Below the pieces are notes generated by a model, which was given only the letters and a program-made list of their open reading frames with translations, was not told the DNA's origin and made no database searches. Shown here one piece after another: positions 13,555 to 16,291 of a stretch of DNA of 16,291 nt; position 1 is the stretch's first letter; each line of letters opens with the position of its first letter. Location: NCBI GenBank assembly GCA_002304735.1, contig DBIU01000044.1, positions 18,886 through 35,176 of the forward strand, written 5' to 3'. The position numbers were made by a program, and so were the translations under genes. This stretch comes from Ruminococcaceae bacterium UBA794. Its GTDB lineage: Bacteria; Bacillota; Clostridia; Oscillospirales; Ruminococcaceae.

Positions 13555-14622
13555 ATGTCTAATATTGAAGAAATAAAGCCGCAGAAGGATAATATCTTTC
13601 TCAGAATTGCGAAATACCTTTTTCCGTGGAAGGGCGACAAGCCAACCGAAATCATCAGAAAAATCGTCTTTCTTGCGGCGCTTATTACCCTTATCATTTC
13701 CGGTACAAACCTTATTCTGGCGCAAATCGAGCGCGTTAACGACAACGCGATAAACAAGGAGCTTTCCGAGTCTTATCACGGCTCAGGTGCTTCAAAGGTT
13801 GAAATTAACACCGAAAAACGCGAGGAAATTATCAAGGAAATTCCCGAAATTCAAGAGCGGTTTATTCCCCTTCGCGAGATAAACGAGGATATCGTCGGCT
13901 GGCTTACCGTGGGCGATGAGAGCTTTATCGACTATCCCGTGCTTCAAGCCGCCGATAACGAAAAGTATCTTTACAGGAATTTTCGCGGCGAGGACAGCCG
14001 TTCGGGTTCGCTTTTTCTCGATTATCGCGACAGGATTACTCCCGACAGCCAATCAGCAAATCTTGTCGTTTACGGGCATAATATGCAGTCGGGAGAGTAT
14101 TTCGGCAAGCTGATTAACTATTTTAACTACGCCTACTCTATGTCGGACGTCAGCGATATCAGCTTTTATAAGAAATATCCCACGATTACGTTCAGCTCGC
14201 TTTATAAAACCTCAACCTACAAGATTTTCGGCGGTATGCTTGTAAACACGCTTCCCGAAGCGGGCGAGGTGTTCAAATATCACAATATTCACAATTTTGC
14301 AAGCAAAGCCGAATTTGACGATTACTGCGCGAAAGTTCTCGACCGTTCGACTTTCATCAACCCTGCGGTTGACCTAAAATACGGCGACAACCTCATTACT
14401 CTCTCAACCTGCGCTATGGGCTCGGCTTACGGAAACACGGATTTGCGCTGGGTTATCGTTGCGCGAGAGGTTCGCGAGGGCGAGGACGAAACGGTTGACG
14501 TTTCAAAGGCTTTCGCAAATCCAAGCCCGCTGTTCTATGACCTCTATTATGACACTCTCGGCGGCGAATGGAAGGGCAGAGGCTGGGACGAGAGCATTAT
14601 TCAGGGGTATAAAGGAAACTGA
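13555..14622 (+). CDS. srtB: Class B sortase, paralog 2 of 3
   Basis: This 355-residue protein has a cytoplasmic N-terminus (1-36) and one membrane helix (about 37-56). The extracellular catalytic domain (about 105-305) begins with NEDIVGWLTVGDESFIDYPV. Catalytic residues are His175 in YGHNMQSGEYFG, Cys286 in ITLSTCAMG and Arg298 in DLRWVIVAREVR. The C-terminal extension contains YDLYYDTLGGEWKGRGWDES. Just before the membrane it has LFPWKGDKPTEIIRK, closely matched in paralog 3 (LLPQKGDGSTEVLRK). Start: GAAAGGAG at 13541-13548, 6 bases before the ATG. The gap to paralog 1 is 25 bases with no terminator, so they are in one operon and probably arose by tandem duplication. Confidence 0.93.
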   Translation: MSNIEEIKPQKDNIFLRIAKYLFPWKGDKPTEIIRKIVFLAALITLIISGTNLILAQIERVNDNAINKELSESYHGSGASKVEINTEKREEIIKEIPEIQERFIPLREINEDIVGWLTVGDESFIDYPVLQAADNEKYLYRNFRGEDSRSGSLFLDYRDRITPDSQSANLVVYGHNMQSGEYFGKLINYFNYAYSMSDVSDISFYKKYPTITFSSLYKTSTYKIFGGMLVNTLPEAGEVFKYHNIHNFASKAEFDDYCAKVLDRSTFINPAVDLKYGDNLITLSTCAMGSAYGNTDLRWVIVAREVREGEDETVDVSKAFANPSPLFYDLYYDTLGGEWKGRGWDESIIQGYKGN

Positions 14623-14654
14623 CGGTTTAATTTTCCGGAAGAAAGGATTGCTCG

Positions 14655-15779
14655 ATGACAGAAATGGATATGGGCTTTGCGCCAAACGGCAACAGGCGCA
14701 GAAAAAAGCCCGAAAAAAAACAGGGCTTTTTCACAAGACTCAGAGTATCCCTTCTTCCGCAAAAAGGCGACGGGAGTACGGAAGTGCTGCGGAAAATCAT
14801 CTTTCTGGCGGCGCTTTTCGTGCTTATCGGCGCGCTTGTTTTGCTGATAACGCAGTTTGCGAGAAATTACGGCGGCCGCGCGGACTATGTCGACTCGAAC
14901 GGCAGCGTAACCGCAACTCCCGCGCATCTTATTGAACTCAAAAACCGCGTTCCGACGAAGCAGGAAGTAAGTCGGCTTCCCGTCGGCACGGTTAACGAGG
15001 AGTTTGCCGCGCTTTACGCGAAAAACAGCGATTTTGTCGGCTGGCTCACCGTTCCGGGGACTAACATTGATTATCCCGTTATGCAGACGGACGACAACGA
15101 CTATTATCTTCACCGCAATTTCGACAGGCAGGAGATTTTTGAGGGCGCGCTTTTCGCGGATTACCGCGGGAAGATTACCGCGGACGGTATGCCGCAGAAT
15201 ACCGTAATTTACGGGCATAATATGCTGATGAGATATCAGTTTTCCGCGCTTCAGAATTATAAAAATAATATCGAATATCTAAAAATGTCGCCCGTTATTG
15301 AATTTAACACGCTTTACGGCGACGCGAAATACAAAATAATCTCCGTTTTTCTCGTAAACTGGCTTCCGAAGGACGGCGAAGTCTTTAAGTACAACAGCAC
15401 AAACTACTTCAAAAATCGGTCGGAGTTCTTTAATTTCGTTCTTGAATGTAAGGACAGAAGCCTTTATGATACCGGCGTCGATATTGAGTACGGCGATGAA
15501 TTTCTCACGCTTTCAACCTGCGATAAGTCTACATATATGGATTTGCGGCTGGTTGTCGTTGCGAGAAAAGTCAGAGAGAACGAAAATCCGAACGTTGACC
15601 GCGAGAAAATTACCCGTCAAGACAGCGTAAAGTATTTTGACGGCTATTACGACATTTACAGCGGCTATGGCGGCAAGGATTATTTCTGGCACGGAAGAAC
15701 GTGGGATACGTCCGAGGTAAAGGGATTGGACGCATATTTGCGGGAAAACGGGCTTGTCGATAATCCCGAGAATTATTGA
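14655..15779 (+). CDS. srtB: Class B sortase, paralog 3 of 3
   Basis: This 374-residue protein has a strongly basic cytoplasmic N-terminus (NGNRRRKKPEKKQ), a membrane helix (about 48-67) and a sortase domain (about 115-305). The domain contains NSDFVGWLTVPGTNIDYPVM, His188 in YGHNMLMRYQFS, Cys289 in LTLSTCDKS and Arg298 in DLRLVVVARKVR. The segment before the catalytic His aligns with paralogs 1 and 2, but the text around the active site differs (MLMRYQFSAL instead of M(H/Q)(T/S)GE(F/Y)F). This suggests a different substrate. The C-terminal extension is the longest, with FDGYYDIY, TWDTS and a further 20 residues. Start: GAAAGGA at 14641-14647. The following surface-protein gene begins 7 bases after its stop. 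Confidence 0.92.
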   Translation: MTEMDMGFAPNGNRRRKKPEKKQGFFTRLRVSLLPQKGDGSTEVLRKIIFLAALFVLIGALVLLITQFARNYGGRADYVDSNGSVTATPAHLIELKNRVPTKQEVSRLPVGTVNEEFAALYAKNSDFVGWLTVPGTNIDYPVMQTDDNDYYLHRNFDRQEIFEGALFADYRGKITADGMPQNTVIYGHNMLMRYQFSALQNYKNNIEYLKMSPVIEFNTLYGDAKYKIISVFLVNWLPKDGEVFKYNSTNYFKNRSEFFNFVLECKDRSLYDTGVDIEYGDEFLTLSTCDKSTYMDLRLVVVARKVRENENPNVDREKITRQDSVKYFDGYYDIYSGYGGKDYFWHGRTWDTSEVKGLDAYLRENGLVDNPENY

Positions 15780-15786
15780 GGTACTT

Positions 15787-16291
15787 ATGAAAAATCTTTC
15801 ACTTGTTAAGCTTTTCACGGCGCTTTTGATTTTCGGCGTTTATATGTTTGTGTTCAATATCGCAGGCTCTGTTGACGGCGAAGAAATTACCGCGAGCGAG
15901 CCGCTTCCCGATACCTCCGAGCCGAAGCACACCGGAACGCAGGATTTCCTTCTTCCCGATAACGAAATTATAGGCGGGGATAATCAAGTTAAGATTGAGC
16001 AGGTTTCTTTCGGTACGCCGTCGCTCGGTAATTCGCCCGTCTATTCCGTTTATACGCCCGGAGAGCTTGTTTCCGAGCTTGAAGGCAAGGATATTGAGAG
16101 CAAACCCGAGGGCGACGGAAAAGACTCGGTTACGATTATTGACGACTATGAGCCGTCGTCGAGCAGCTCAAGCTCATCAAGCAGCTCAAGCTCGTCGAGC
16201 AGCTCAAGCTCATCAAGCAGCTCAAGTTCATCAAGCAGTTCAAGCTCATCGAGCAGCTCAAGCTCATCAAGCAGTTCAAGCTCATCGAGCA
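15787..16291 (+). CDS. Secreted or membrane-anchored protein with poly-serine tract, cut by window end
   Basis: This open frame runs off the window (168 codons and one base). The ATG is preceded by TTGAGGT, overlapping the stop of sortase 3. The product starts MKNLSLVKLFTALLIFGVY, a signal peptide or anchor (about 6-25). An acidic, Pro/Thr/Ser-containing segment follows (about 27-122). From residue 124 to the window end there are 45 serines without interruption. No sortase signal or known domain is visible in the part seen. In Clostridia such serine tracts often link a membrane-proximal part to a distal domain, and a C-terminal domain (for example SpoIID-like) may follow; that is a guess. Being directly behind three sortase genes makes it a possible partner or substrate, but the link is positional only. 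Confidence 0.8.
   Translation, partial: MKNLSLVKLFTALLIFGVYMFVFNIAGSVDGEEITASEPLPDTSEPKHTGTQDFLLPDNEIIGGDNQVKIEQVSFGTPSLGNSPVYSVYTPGELVSELEGKDIESKPEGDGKDSVTIIDDYEPSSSSSSSSSSSSSSSSSSSSSSSSSSSSSSSSSSSSSSSSSSSSS
16162..16291 (+). repeat. 18-bp tandem repeat encoding poly-serine, continues beyond window
   Basis: Seven complete units of AGCAGCTCAAGCTCATCA (six serine codons) run from 16162 to 16287, with an eighth begun. Changes are almost all synonymous third-base changes (TCA/TCG, AGC/AGT), so serine is kept. It is preceded by two TCG codons (16156-16161). Confidence 0.9.

Noticed and set aside
16156..16291. CRISPR-like regular repeat
   Set aside because: Units are contiguous without unique spacers and stay in frame as serine codons; it is a coding tandem repeat.

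Overview
The window looks like a chromosomal segment of a low-to-mid GC Gram-positive anaerobe of the class Clostridia, probably a Ruminococcaceae/Oscillospirales relative. The basis is: near-consensus sigma-A promoters with 17-bp spacers, strong GGAGG-type ribosome sites, a B12-dependent MetH without the SAM activation domain, ThiI without a rhodanese domain, three class B sortases in a row, and a Gly/Cys-rich 'chorion-like' small protein. The placement is inferred from gene content only; there is no rRNA gene or other marker here.

Left part (1-6944). An agmatine deiminase (aguA, minus strand) is divergent from a MATE-type efflux transporter followed one base later by cobalamin-dependent methionine synthase (metH). 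Opposed promoters, with an inverted repeat between them, lie in the 169-bp gap. A terminator closes metH. A monocistronic sodium/proline symporter gene (putP) follows with its own promoter and terminator.

Middle (6945-9101). A promoter drives terD, a 48-residue membrane-anchored acidic micro-protein, and ybaK (Cys-tRNA(Pro) deacylase). Convergent to them is a 50-residue Gly/Cys-rich micro-protein gene on the minus strand. Its 5' region is unusually rich. Reading on the minus strand it has five helically phased TTACA motifs, an extended -10 promoter, an ~83-nt putative RNA ending in a strong intrinsic terminator, a 7-nt stretch complementary to the gene's own Shine-Dalgarno sequence, and a possible second, sporulation-type promoter close to the gene. 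Next to it is a 151-bp palindromic, MITE-like element placed between a plus-strand promoter and the next operon.

Right part (9102-16291). A cysteine desulfurase, a fluoride channel (crcB) and thiI form a cluster that suggests dedicated sulfur delivery for 4-thiouridine in tRNA. After cinA/pncC come three tandem class B sortases. All three have intact His/Cys/Arg residues and a shared C-terminal extension not expected in the textbook SrtB fold. Last is the start of a secreted or membrane-anchored protein with an uninterrupted run of at least 45 serines, cut by the window edge. No terminator is visible from 9102 to the end, so these genes may be partly co-transcribed. The most interesting targets are the regulatory block at 8509-8798, the palindromic element at 8886-9036, and the sortase/poly-serine locus.
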